Position numbers and translations under genes: made by a program | The notes under the pieces: generated by a model | Databases searched by the model: none | What the model was told of the DNA's origin: nothing | The model's input: only the letters and a program-made list of their open reading frames with translations | Source of the DNA: Phialocephala subalpina | Lineage: Eukaryota > Ascomycota > Leotiomycetes > Helotiales > Mollisiaceae | DNA length: 64,000 nt | Assembly: GCA_900073065.1 (NCBI GenBank) | Contig: FJOG01000008.1 | Location: forward strand, 686,985-750,984 | Direction of reading: 5' to 3' | Shown here: one piece after another, positions 35,977-47,162 of the stretch | How positions within the stretch are numbered: position 1 is the first letter of the stretch | Layout: every line of letters starts with the position of its first letter

Positions 35977-37548
35977 TCAGTTTTTCAACTGTCCATTCCC
36001 GTCAACTAACAAGCAATCCCCCCATTCCCCATCACAAAACAAGACCGGCCACCCAAAAGACTCAAACGGCATCTCTGTCTCCGAACCCGGGTCAGGATCT
36101 TCGATGAACGCCTCATCGTCGAATTGATAGTCGAACTTCCGCAGAACAAACTTGAAGAAATTCAAAAGAGCATCCGGAGGACTATACGTCCCGGCCGTCC
36201 CATGATATGGTAGAAAACTCAGAATATCCCAAAATGCACCTCCGTTTCTATCAGCCTTTGCCTGTTGAACTTCCTCACATGGATTCGCGAATAAGAACCG
36301 GTTTGTAATGTCGTTGATGTCGATAGGTAGACTGATATCTTCGACTTGGAAATTTCCAAACAGAATAACGGTAGTCTTCCTCACACCTCCTGGAAAACCA
36401 CACGGAGCTAGTGGAGGAGGAACCTCGCCTCGCTTCCTCGCTAGCATTTCAGCATCCCACGGGAAAGCGCCAGCATTATTACAGTCCTCTCGTCCAAGAC
36501 ACCAGCCCCGCTCTCCGTTGACTATTTTATTCTGCAAATGTTCGTACGCAGCCAAGACATGGAGTATTTCTCGAACTATAGCTCCTTCGTCGTCTGGATG
36601 TCTGGCTTTCCCATTGGCTACTAGCCAGTCTGCCAACGGCTCAAAGGCTCGCTCGCACTGATCTGTTACGTCGCTGTAAACAGGGAACGATTGAAGGTAC
36701 TCCGAAACCTCCTCATCAAGAATATCCTCACCCTGACTGTCACTCCTTACTCGCTTCCTCACCAGTGTCTCCGCAATCTTCTCACAGCCGTCCACAGCAG
36801 CAAATAGCGGCTCATTAAAAGCCCCAGCTAACACCGCACCAGCTAAAACAACTATCGAGAAATTAGTATGAGATTTACTTCGAAGAGCAGTCAAGCTCTT
36901 ACCAAAGACTGTCCCGAGAGCTCGGCCCTCAAGATATCTCCAAGAAAAGGTAACATTTAACGTACCTCTATACAGTCCCCTATAAAGATTCCTATGCCAC
37001 TCCCCATCCACACCCTTCTCTTCCTGAATGTATCTTCCAGACGGAGAGAAATGACCGAGAGCTCCGAGTCCGAATTTGAGGAAGCCCATTTGACGCATTT
37101 TCCAGTGGAAGATGGTGTGTTTGATGCAGTGCATCATGTGTTGAAGGGCAAAGATACGATTGAGTTCTTCTGGGCTGGGTTTCTTGATTGTGCCGCTTAG
37201 TGAGGCGATTGGGAAGGGATTTGGAGGTCGGGCTCCCATCATGTGAGCATCCTTCACGATATCTGTGGCTCGAACCTGGAGATATTGTCAATGACTACTG
37301 TAAACAACTCAACAGCACAATACATCGAGTGTGGTGGAAGCGAAGGGCCGACTTACGGCCATCAACGCATCATCAAAGCACAAAATATCACGCGGCCCGA
37401 CTTCCCAAATTATAGTTCCAGAGTTGGAAAGCCATATCGAGTGTAAACGCTTGCATGTTGTGATGAAACGGAGGAGCTGCTGGAAGTTATCGCAACTGCT
37501 AAGGATACGAACGACGACTTCGACAGGAGCGGTATCGAATGCACTCAT
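35977..37548 (-). CDS. F-box-like protein
   Basis: Exons 37548-37357, 37275-36903 and 36851-35977 give 479 aa. The N-terminal 45 residues (APVEVVVRILSSCDNFQQLL, then FITTCKRLHSIWLSNSGTI) match the F-box pattern of helices that bind Skp1. The rest is a lineage-type helical region with no known motif and several acidic patches, as in fungal F-box-like genes. The second intron (36902-36852, 51 bp) is a multiple of three, so the unspliced frame is also open, but splicing gives the smoother GTVFVVLAGAVLAG. A role as an SCF substrate adaptor is assumed by family only. Confidence 0.75.
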
Positions 37549-38040
37549 CGTGGCTGTGATGCTGCTAATGGGCAGAACCAGAGAGGGTTGTGCTAGTTTA
37601 AGTAGAAAATGCTTCTCATTTCAATGCTGGATGTAACATTGAGCGGGCATGTGGCGCGAGGTTGCCTGGTCCATACCAAATGACCGAGCACCAATGAGGT
37701 GAGCTTTCACCCTGCTTGGCATATGAAAGAAAGAGGCACAAACAGCAAAGTACAAATTTCCAGAAGGGGCAGGAGATTCATTGCTCGGCCACTATTCCTA
37801 GGAAAATATAGAAAGAGTTTATCCACATCGCAGTCGCAGAGTAGGAGCCTCCATTTCGGAGTCAAATTCGCAACTTGTGCACCAGATGTCAGCAAGAAGT
37901 CTAGTGAAAATGATTGGACAGCCGAGATTTACTTTTGTGCATATTGCCCTTTCCTCCCACGTAACCATTTCCCGACGTGCTCAAGCACGAAGTGCCTCAA
38001 TATCAGGTATTTTTTTTTGGTTCTGCTGTCCATGAACCCT
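37549..38040. other. Intergenic
   Basis: About 490 bp between the F-box gene start and the FAL1 3' end. It holds a T-rich tract (about 38010). Nothing else recognised. Confidence 0.5.
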
Positions 38041-39487
38041 CTATGCCAAGAGATCCGCAACGTTCATTGGCATCTCATCGATTTGAGTTGAGTAATACAC
38101 TTGCAACAATTAGCATCTTTTCTGATAGTCTCCATTAATATAGACTTACACTCAATATCTCTCAGAATCCTAACATCCTCACTGGTGACAAAGTTGATAG
38201 CAACACCCTTGCGTCCAAATCGACCACTTCGACCAATTCGGTGGATATAGTTCTCACGGTTGCTTGGCAAGTCATAGTTGATGACAAGAGAAACCTGCTG
38301 AACATCGATACCACGAGCCCAGACATCTGTAGAGATCAGGACTCTCGAGTTGCCTTGACGGAAGTCTTGCATAATGCTGTCTCTCTCTTTCTGTGGCATC
38401 TCTCCGTGCATCGATGAAACCGTGAAATTAGCCTCGCGCATCTTGTCCGTAAGCCAATCAACCTTTCTTCGTGTGTTGCAGAAGATGACTGCTTGTGTGA
38501 TGGTAAGGGTATCGTAGAGATCGCAAAGAGTATCGAACTTCCACTCCTCCTTCTCGACTGCGATGAAGTATTGCTTGAGACCTTCCAAAGTCAATTCATC
38601 ACGCTTGACCAGAATGCGGACTGGGTCGGTCATGAACTTCGTAGTCATTTCGAGGACATCGTATGGGAGGGTAGCAGAAACAACGACAACCTGAGTCGCA
38701 GGAGGAAGGTATCGGTAGACGTCGTAGATCTGCTCTCTGAAACCACGGTTCAACAGCTCATCAGCCTCATCAAGAACCAGCATCTTGATATGGCGGGTAC
38801 GGAGATTTCGACGACGGATCATGTCTGCGACACGACCTGGTGTTCCAGAAACAATGTGCTGCCCGTAGTCGAGCTTGCGGATATCCTCGCCCACGTTTGT
38901 TCCTCCAATACAAGCATGACATTGAACATTCATGTAATCGCCTAGAGCCATCACGACGGATTGAATTTGGGTCGCCAATTCTCGAGTAGGGGAGAGGACC
39001 AGGGCTTGGGTCTCGCGGACTGCTGTATCGATGACCTGGAGCATGCTGATGGAGAAAGTGGCTGTTTTACCAGTACCGGATTGCGCCTGAGCAATTGTGT
39101 CACGACCTTTACAGATCTGAACGATCGCACGAGACTGAACGGCTGAAGGGGACTCATATCCATAGGCGTAGATCCCACGGAGGAGGTTTTCTGGTGTTCA
39201 TTAGTATGGTCCTCGAAAGGCGGGGGAATAATTCGTACCCTTCAGGTGCACTAGAACGCAAGATGTTAGCTTTGCTTCCTAAGGTATCATTTCTTTCAAA
39301 CAATGCGAGAGAACAATAGTCATAGCTAAGCAAGAACTGCTTCGCATGGAGACAGCTTGCAAGAGGGTGCGGAAGTTGTAGGGAATGGGTAGAACTTGCT
39401 GTCCTGGAATGTTGGCGCGATGGTCACGTCCTTGGAGGTCGTGAACTCCATTCGCTCATCCGCCTTTCTGTCGATACCGTCGGCCAT
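38041..39487 (-). CDS. fal1: DEAD-box RNA helicase FAL1 / eIF4A3-type
   Basis: Exons 39487-39400, 39250-39239, 39190-38150 and 38099-38041 give 399 aa, the usual FAL1 length. DEAD-box motifs appear in order: the Q-motif region [22 protein letters not shown] (motif I), PTRELATQ (Ia), GTPGRVADM (Ib), DEAD (II), SAT (III), [33 protein letters not shown] and [13 protein letters not shown] (VI). The protein acts in 18S rRNA processing in yeast and as the exon-junction-complex core in animals. The first intron (39399-39251) begins GCAAGT, a GC-AG intron, and the second exon is only 12 nt; both are needed to obtain PTFQDMHLKENLLRG. It is head-to-head with SF3A3/Prp9. Confidence 0.95.
39239..39250 (-). 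other. fal1: 12-nt microexon of FAL1, flanked by a GC-AG and a GT-AG intron
   Basis: TGCACCTGAAGG is preceded by TTCTAG and followed by GTACGA. Together with A (end of exon 1) and AA (start of exon 3) it encodes M-H-L-K-E of the conserved FQDMHLKENLLRG block. Confidence 0.85.
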
Positions 39488-39789
39488 GATTGCGATTTGT
39501 GTAAATACTCGTTCGTAATTGTTGAAGTCGTCTTGATCCTTTCGCGATGGTGTTTTCAGGTGGAATGAGAGCGAGGCAAAGGCAAAGTCCAATTTTAGCG
39601 TCTGGGGAAGCGCTAAAATGATTGGACGGCGCAAAACTTCGAATGAGCGCCTCTTCTGGAAATTCAGCAGCTTCAGCTACACGACCAAACTTCATTCGCC
39701 TCCAGTCTATCACATTCTGTCGTGAAAGCCTGCTTGTATTGAGCTTACTAAACCTCTTCTTCCCGGTCTGATAGTCTCACAGCGCGACA
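39488..39789. promoter_or_regulatory. Shared intergenic promoter of FAL1 and SF3A3
   Basis: The start codons of the divergent genes are 302 bp apart, so promoters must be shared or adjacent. Both products act in RNA processing. No specific binding motif was identified. Confidence 0.5.
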
Positions 39790-41334
39790 ATGATCTTGGA
39801 GGAGCAGAGATTCCTCCACGAGGATCTCGAGAGGCTCGAGCAGGGTATCAGTGATCGAGTTGCAGAAGAACCAAGACACGTAAGTGCAGGAGAACCTCAA
39901 TATAGAAATTCTCTGACAGTGTATCAGATCCGCGAGAGACTCAATAGAGACCACCAAATCGCAGGATTCCTTGACCGCATTCAAGAACAGTCAAAACGAT
40001 TACTCGAGATCTACAAAGATGCGGAAGGCGTTCGAACGAAGGAAATCCAAGCGATATCTACTGGCGAACCATTAGAGGAATTTTACAAGCAGCTGGGTGA
40101 GATTAAGTCATTCCACCAAAGATATCCCAATGAGCCTGTGGAGAATCTTGAGAGGGCATACAAGAAGAAGACACTTGGGGAGGGAGAGACTCCAGTCTAC
40201 GAGATCGACAACCTGTTCACCGGAGAGGAGGCATTTGGAAAATTCCTGGATCTTACGACAATCCACGAACTGTACCTCAATCTGCCTAGCATCAAGCGTC
40301 TTACTTATCTCCAGTACCTCGACTCTTTCGACATCTTCACGCCTCCACAATGCTCCGTCAAAAGACCAGACAAGATGACCGACCAATACTTCAATTACGT
40401 TGGAGAGCTAGCAAAGTATCTGGAGGGCTTCATGCGACGTACAAAGCCCCTTGAGGATCTAGAGAAGCTGTTCAAGAGCGTCGATGATGATTTTGAGAAG
40501 GCGTGGAACGACAATGATATACCTGCCTGGAAATTGGAGACGGCTGTTCCATCAAACGGGGCCAGTGGCGATGGGCTTTGGTGCGCAGATTGTGAGAAGG
40601 ACTTCAAGAACGACAATGTCTACAAGGCACATTTGACTGGCAAAAAGCACATCCGTGCGGCCGAAGCAAGAAAAGCACGACAGGCTGAAGCTGGAGGAGA
40701 TACAAATGGATCTGCTGATCGCGGACCAAGCACACTGCGGCTGAAGGAACGTGCTATCGCCGAACGAGAATACAGGGTCAAGCGTCTGGCTGCGGCTATG
40801 TCCCAAGAACGGGCAGACACCAAAGTGAACGTCGAGCGAAAGCAAGGAATGACCGAACGCGAACGACAGATGGAGCTGGACGCTCTATTCGCAGAGTCTT
40901 CAGCTGCTGCTCCACAGGGCGACGATTCGGATAGCGAGGACGACGGGGACGAGAAAATCTACAACCCACTGAAGCTGCCATTGGCTTGGGATGGAAAGCC
41001 AATTCCTTTCTGGCTCTACAAATTGCACGGTCTGGGAGTGGAATTCAAGTGCGAGATTTGTGGTAACTATGTCTACATGGGACGAAGAGCGTTTGACAAG
41101 CACTTCAACGAGGCCCGTCACATCCACGGTCTGAAGTGCTTGGGTATCACGAACACAACATTATTCAGGGAAATCACAGATATCGCCGACGCCGTCAAGC
41201 TCTGGGACAAGATCCAGAGAGACAAGACAAAGGCCAAGAAAGATGATGGGAGCGTGGTGCAGATGGAGGATGCAGAGGGCAATGTTATGCCGGAAAAGGT
41301 TTACTACGATTTGCAAAAGCAAGGACTGCTATAG
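39790..41334 (+). CDS. prp9: Splicing factor 3a subunit 3 (SF3a60/Prp9)
   Basis: A single exon encodes 514 aa, within the normal SF3a60 length. The N-terminus (EEQRFLHEDLERLEQGISDR) is the conserved helix. DLTTIHELYLNLPSIKRL and the YLDSFDIFTP region follow, then a C2H2-like zinc motif WCADCEKDFKNDNVYKAHL near residue 260 and a second, larger one FKCEICGNYVYMGRRAFDKH near residue 420 that ends RHIHGLKCLGI. The latter is the U2 snRNP zinc-finger signature. SF3a60 joins SF3a120 and SF3a66 in the U2 snRNP and contacts the pre-mRNA branch region. An acidic stretch (DDSDSEDDGDE) separates the halves. No intron is needed. Confidence 0.95.
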   Translation: MILEEQRFLHEDLERLEQGISDRVAEEPRHVSAGEPQYRNSLTVYQIRERLNRDHQIAGFLDRIQEQSKRLLEIYKDAEGVRTKEIQAISTGEPLEEFYKQLGEIKSFHQRYPNEPVENLERAYKKKTLGEGETPVYEIDNLFTGEEAFGKFLDLTTIHELYLNLPSIKRLTYLQYLDSFDIFTPPQCSVKRPDKMTDQYFNYVGELAKYLEGFMRRTKPLEDLEKLFKSVDDDFEKAWNDNDIPAWKLETAVPSNGASGDGLWCADCEKDFKNDNVYKAHLTGKKHIRAAEARKARQAEAGGDTNGSADRGPSTLRLKERAIAEREYRVKRLAAAMSQERADTKVNVERKQGMTERERQMELDALFAESSAAAPQGDDSDSEDDGDEKIYNPLKLPLAWDGKPIPFWLYKLHGLGVEFKCEICGNYVYMGRRAFDKHFNEARHIHGLKCLGITNTTLFREITDIADAVKLWDKIQRDKTKAKKDDGSVVQMEDAEGNVMPEKVYYDLQKQGLL

Positions 41335-41710
41335 ATGGCATAAAATGGCGCTATGGATGTACAATAATGTATGTATATCATCCAATTCATGACTGATGTC
41401 ATGGTCGAAATCAATTCAGGGCTTCCATTGAGCTGCTTTTCGCTAACGAGCTGTCATGATCAAAACCCTCTTCAAAACCCGGTACGGCTCCACATAGCAG
41501 CAAACTTCTTACTCTAAACATACCGTTTTCAGCAAAGCTGACCAGAATTATGTCTACTAAAGGCACAGATTGGCTGCAAGTGCGAAACCAACGTACCAAG
41601 CAAATAGTTCTTGTCCATGATACGTACAGTTCTGTAGCCTACGTCTTATTTTGCTTCTGCCAATTTTCCCCCTGCGTCTTCCTCTCCCTGACAGCAACCA
41701 TCACCGCACG
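41335..41710. other. Intergenic
   Basis: About 375 bp holding the SF3A3 3' end and the promoter of the secreted-protein gene. No gene seen. Confidence 0.5.
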
Positions 41711-42508
41711 ATGAAGCTCACACCCTTCATTGCTACGGCCATTCTGGCCTACTGTGCATCAGCAGCACCAGTCGAAAACAAGCTCCCAATCACAACTTCA
41801 CCGCACTCCAATTCTTCCTCAATACTCAAAGACCCACTGCTGTCCAATGCAACTGCATACAACGAAGCCTTGATCCAGTGTGAGCAGCTACTGACAAAGC
41901 CGCCCTCTCTCGGTATCGAGACAACTGCGCTACTTGAAATCGACGGTCACTTCAACGCGCATGATGCTTGTGTAAAGATCTTCGCCAATATCTATCCCGA
42001 GCGAGATTCAAATGACGAGAAGAGTCTTGTCAGAAAGAGATCTGAGCTGAACATGACCTACATTGAATCATGGAAATCGCAAGGGCTGACTGAGACCGAC
42101 GAAGAAGATAAGATTCCAGGCGCAGCCTTCAAACAAACCTTCCACACAAAAGAGCTCTACTCCATGGCCTCACTCGCTCAATCATACTGGGCGAATGCCT
42201 GTTACGACCTAGAATCCTATGAATCAACCTACAATACCGACTCCGATGCCTTCAACTACGTCTCCGAAGAATTCCAGACGTGCAAGGAGGATGTGGACGC
42301 CATGTATGAGGAATTGAAGGGTGACATTAAGGTTTTCCTTGAAAGTAGAAAGGTGTTTGATGTTAAACATGGAAAGGAGTTCCGGGGAGCTGTGAAATTG
42401 TTGAGGAACATGAACTATTCATGTGGTGGGAATGGGGATTGTTTTGCTGGGGCGCTGAGGAAGTTTGTCCATGCTGTCAATGAGATGCCAGTCGAGATGA
42501 AGGCATGA
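41711..42508 (+). CDS. Small secreted protein of unknown family
   Basis: A single exon encodes 265 aa. Residues 1-18 form a signal peptide (hydrophobic core then CASA before APVEN). The mature protein has seven cysteines and several N-glycosylation sequons (NSS, NAT, NMT, NYS). A dibasic VRKRSEL near residue 117 could be a processing site. The C-terminal part has NYSCGGNGDCFAGALRKF. I do not recognise a domain. A secreted fungal protein of this size could be an effector or surface protein, but that is only inference. The ATG at 41711 is in a good context and just precedes the signal peptide; the longer frame starting at 41651 adds only a non-conserved leader. Confidence 0.7.
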   Translation: MKLTPFIATAILAYCASAAPVENKLPITTSPHSNSSSILKDPLLSNATAYNEALIQCEQLLTKPPSLGIETTALLEIDGHFNAHDACVKIFANIYPERDSNDEKSLVRKRSELNMTYIESWKSQGLTETDEEDKIPGAAFKQTFHTKELYSMASLAQSYWANACYDLESYESTYNTDSDAFNYVSEEFQTCKEDVDAMYEELKGDIKVFLESRKVFDVKHGKEFRGAVKLLRNMNYSCGGNGDCFAGALRKFVHAVNEMPVEMKA

Positions 42509-43576
42509 GATGCTACGGAAAGTGATCTGAGTAACCGTCTTTTTGTTCATGGCTGCCTTCCATTTTCAAAAGAGTTGGTTGATCGGATATCCTTTCTATC
42601 AAACTTTTAATCTTGTCTTTCTGAATGTCTAGGGCGAAAAAGTCTACCTGTATACTATGTTCATTCGAGGAAAAGCCCTCTTACACTCTCTTCACTCTAT
42701 AATTGGCCCACAAACGGTATCTTTGAGTTACATTACAGATTGGTGTAAGATTTGCAATTTCGCTTGGATTCTCTTGATCTCATGCCTAGATCGATACCAA
42801 AGAATAAGGCCACGAAAGCTGTAAGTATGTTGTATGAATTTTTGAGAGCCGTTCTTAGCCGTTACGCGCGGAAACATTCCTGGAAGTTTTCGGCTCAGCC
42901 TCACAACAGAACCTCCCCAGAAACTCAAAGCTGGTGAAGCACTCCTTATCCCCAGTAGTACAAAGGATTTCTCCAGCGTAAAACATATTTTGATATTTTG
43001 ATATATACTTTCCTACCTTAACAAATCTTTGGCTAAATTCGCAAAAATGGATATCAGGAAGAGCCAAAGAAGTTCTCCTACTGGCACTTCTCAGTCACGT
43101 GAAGTGGCATGGAAAGAGGTGGCCTTAGACAAACACCCTGATATTAGCCTTTTCGAATCATCAAATACACTGGCCCTTATTTTCTGAAAAGCCAGCATAC
43201 ATGACTTCAAAGAAGCAAAGGGTACACAGGGTGTTGTTTTCTGGTACAGTCACATGGCCACCATCAGCCGACGGTGTTGCGAGTTCTCAGCTCCCGACCT
43301 CTTAGGCTTTAAGGCAACTATTTTCGACGAGTCTTCAACTTGCGAGCAGCTTTTTCTTGCACCGCTTTTCGCTTAAGCATGTTTCTCTCACGTGTTGTTG
43401 TGAAGGAGAATTTTTCCGCCTCATGCCATTCTAATCGATTCCCGATATTCGATCTCGCTGGAGTTCCCCTTGACATGTAACTACTTCCCTATTTGAGTAA
43501 GGTGTGATTACTCATTTTCGTCTACTTAGGTACTTCCAACAGCTTCTAGAAATCAGAAGACAGGTAGAATATACTA
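42509..43576. other. Intergenic, no gene recognised
   Basis: About 1.1 kb between the secreted-protein gene and the 3' end of the NACHT gene. Short frames only. Confidence 0.45.
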
Positions 43577-46500
43577 TCATGCCGAGCTTTTGGCGTAATC
43601 AACTTCCTTCAAACCTATGGTTCCTTGAGAACTTTGTCCCATTTCTGTGTCTCCAAAATCCCCACTCTTTTCTGGATGAATTTTCTCCACATGCCTCTCC
43701 CGGTCATGCTTCCGCACGAACGCTTTCTCGCAAAAGCTACACTTGTATGGTCTCAAGTTAGCATGTGAGTTTTTGTGGGCCTTCAAATTATGAGCTCTCG
43801 TGAATTCCTGGGAGCAGATATCGCAAGTATGCTTCGGTGCGGGCTTTTTGACTTTTGGGAACAAGTTCGCTGGATCGGGATGGTCTCTATTCATATGTTT
43901 CTTCAAATCTCTTTCCGTGCTGAAGCCATGGTAGAGACGTGTGCATCCGGCAGCCGTGCAGACAAAAGGCTTCTCATGTCTGTCAATATGGTTGTCTCGA
44001 CGGACGGCATCTAGAAAGCCGTCGTGGAAATAGTAGCAAGCGTGGCGAGGACACTTGTGCCAGTTATCTCCATAGTATCGAAGAAGTTTCTTTTTGTCGA
44101 GAGTTTCTAGAACAGCCGACATGTGCAACTTCTCAAGGACATTTCGATTCTTGCTGATAATGTCGCCCAGATCCCCAAGGCCAGGAAGCTTTTCTGCTTT
44201 TCCTCTCAGTTTCCTTGTCGAGCTAATGAGCAGAAGCAATTTGTTGTAAAAGCTTGCACCCTTGATCTGGCTGCATCGGACTTTCAGCTCCTGGGGAATA
44301 TCGTCTTCGCCTGCATCTGCGGATCCATACGCTTCGAAGTAGTCGACGATTGCTGTTGAGATCTCATCAAGGCTTCCCACGAGTTCTGTTGAGATATGGG
44401 GGACCAAGGCCTCTAGGTGATCTATCCAATGCATTATGGCATAGTCCTGGAACGCATAGTGTCCGGTCATCACATAGTCTCTGATCGAGTCTTCGGAGAG
44501 GTTGCTGTCGAAGCAATCAAACAGCAGGTATTGTATGCACAAGACTGCAAGTTTGTGCTCTTCTTCATAGAGTCTGATATTCTCGTTGTGAATGAGGAAT
44601 CTGCGGTTCGCAGAAGTTAGCATTAACTCAAAGTGCAAGACGAGATTAGATTCCAGCTCTACTCTAACCCTTCGCATCGTAGTGAGCAACTCCCAGTGTT
44701 TGAAATACTCACGATTTGGCGGTCCCATGTACTAGCTGCACCCTATCGCCCGGGATCACATCAATCAGTGATCCACAAATGTCCTTCACGTGTGTGCGGA
44801 GACCTCGATTCTCAAAGTCGAGGGTCTGTTCTTGCGCGTCCATCGAGACGGCTGCTTGCAATTCATGCCACTTGAAAGATCGTTTGGAGCAGGTGATCCA
44901 ACCTAGAAGTCTCTGAGCAGTCTCACGCTCGACGAGATTTGGGTTCTGATATACACGAGCTACAATCCTCGCGTACCTTGAGAATCATGTTAGTGGGTTT
45001 CGAGCGAGATTAGGGGTGGCTACTCACGCCTGTTCGAATCCTTTCGGAAATGTGCCAGGTTGGAGTTCTTTTGAAAAATCTTCCACGTTCAACTGGGCCA
45101 GTAAGTTGGCCAAGACCAGCTTTGCAAACAGAAACATGCCTAGAATATTCAGCCGAGAGAACAGAAGCCTTCTATGTGATTTTACTCACCATCCGAGCCG
45201 TCACGGACAACTTCAACAATGTAACGTCTTGTCTCGTCTGACAATTGAAATTTCTCTTGTATTTCCTGTGATCTCTTCGATGCGTAAGTTTCAATATCAG
45301 ATCTATTATGATCATCAGTCAGCCTCAGCACTGTGCAACTTCGAAGCAGCCTTTTAATGTCGTTTTCATCCTGGCTAACTAAAAGAGCACGCAATCTGCC
45401 AGGGGTGGCATCATTCGCGACTAATGAAGTCACGAAAGACAGGATTGCTTTTCTCTCTGGGAAGTCGCATTCGTCGATTCCGTCGATGACAATGTAGACC
45501 GTGCCCATCGTCGTCAGACAAGTCTTTAGAATGTCTTCGCAAAGTTGCAACGATACGAGTGAAGCCTGTCCACTAGCAAGGCACTGCTCATGTAGATATG
45601 GCAGCAGGGTATCGTTTTGGATGAGAAGTTGTGCAATCAATGCTCGAGCAACAGAAAGGAACTTCTTTCTTTGCTCTTCTTGATAACTGCAATAGAAGTA
45701 GATGGTGGCCGTCGAAGGAATTTTGCGACATGCTTCAACCACAACAGATGCCAATATAGTTTTGCCTTGCTAGAGTCAGCAACCTGAACGTTCGAAGTAT
45801 CTGGAGTTCTTTACCTGCTCCGGGCTTGCCATTCATCCATAGACTTGGGACAATCGAGTTGTTTGTATCCACCCAGGCTTTCATTTTACTGTCTTGAAGA
45901 AGCCATTTTCCAGATGATGGATTGTCGCTGCGGACCTTTACCGCCGCCTCTTGATCCAGGACCTCGTTCGGGGCGGAAAGCCATCCTATGACTTCAAGAT
46001 GTCGTGTTTTTCGTTGACCTTCTTCGAGAGTCACGAAGCTGTTCTGTGCCACAGCCCTCGATGCTTGAGCCTCCTGAATCTGCGCAATGTTTGCTCTTGA
46101 TTCAACCAGGATTTTGTGGCGAGCTAGGTCGTCCAAGATATGCTGAAAGTTGCTATTGAAATCTTTCCAGGCAGATCGAAACAATTGTTTCCATGCTGAG
46201 CCGTCGAGAATTAGAAAAGACTGAGTGATCAATTGGGTTTACATACCAGGTCTCCTGAAGAATCGCAGCGCGGTCTGGTGGAAGTCGAGGATATCCTCAT
46301 ATACAACAGCGAGGACATCTTGCATCTTCGCATTGGACTCGAAAATAGTCTGATAGTCTCCAAACAGGGGAATGTTCTCCGCGAGCCTTTGATATGCGTC
46401 CAGCAGAATATCGAATGAGTCTGCCCATGTACTTGCGACCTGATACACCATCAGCGTTTGTTCACTCACGTCCTGAAATGAGAGCTTCTCTTACATGCAA

Positions 46501-46776
46501 GCAAAATTTCATAGGTCCCCAAACGAAACATAGAATTTCCGACGCATTAAGGAAGACTTCAATGATTTTCTCATACTGAGCCATTGCTTCAAGGAATCTT
46601 TTGATCCTAGGGAGGTTCATCATCTCCTTCTTTCGCCCCTGCCGGATTTGGATATTGTTGACTTCCGCTACGACATCTTCGAGAGAGGTGAACTTGAAGT
46701 CCTCTTCTTCTTGTTTCGTCAAGCGCTTCTTGAACTTTCCTAGCGCTTGCTGGAAGTTGGTCTCGGTGGAGCTCAT
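43577..46776 (-). CDS. STAND NTPase: DUF7708-like N-terminus, NACHT domain, C-terminal C2H2 fingers
   Basis: Seven exons: 46776-46495, 46439-46247, 46195-45815, 45765-45190, 45139-45028, 44976-44713 and 44600-43577. They join in phase to 943 aa. Residues 1-150 match the helical N-terminus of many fungal NLR-like proteins (DUF7708-type: VEVNNIQIRQG, FVWGPMKF, RLAENIPLFGDYQ). The P-loop WMNGKPGAGKT is split by intron 3 (about residue 285). VYIVIDGIDECD is the Walker B block, followed by LLVSQDENDIKRL. A winged-helix-like part (LLGWITCSKRSFKWHELQAA then VQLVHGTAKSFLIHNE) follows. After about 170 helical residues the C-terminus has a zinc-finger block: FVCTAAGCTRLYHGF..H..H, HTCDICSQEF..H..H and YKCSFCEKAF..H..H, preceded by a KCPRHACYYF motif. 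NACHT proteins act as innate immune or incompatibility sensors. The zinc-finger C-terminus replaces the usual ankyrin or WD40 repeats. Confidence 0.9.
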
Positions 46777-47162
46777 CTTTTGGTAAGACGAGGCACCGAA
46801 GCCTGATCGAGCAGCTCTGTTAACGGCGTGAGGAAGATGCAAAGACCTGGAGGCAAGGCATCAAGCGAACAAAATATCGATGCGACTTGCATTTGAAGTC
46901 GATTTCGCGACACACAAAGTTCAATCGTCCTGTAGGCAGACTGTGAGGTTCTGCTTCAGCCTGATGGTGGACGTCGACGAAGATCTAGAAAAACTGCGGT
47001 GACGCCCAAATTCCCGCGCACAACCTCAGCTGCACAGCCCTGGAAACTTCCACGACCATGTGAGAGCCTCGTCCAGTCGCACTGCCACTCACACCTATTG
47101 AATATCTTTTTAAGTATCCTCAAAGTCGCCAGAAAGATGTCTGAATTGATCATCTTCCAACT
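46777..47162. promoter_or_regulatory. Shared upstream region of NACHT and SNF2-RING genes
   Basis: The start codons of the two divergent genes lie 386 bp apart, leaving room for one bidirectional promoter. No specific motif identified. Confidence 0.45.

Noticed and set aside
36852..36902. The 51-bp insert in the F-box gene read as coding sequence
   Set aside because: It has GTAAGA and GATAG borders with a branch-like CTAAT, and splicing it restores a smooth protein, although it is a multiple of three.
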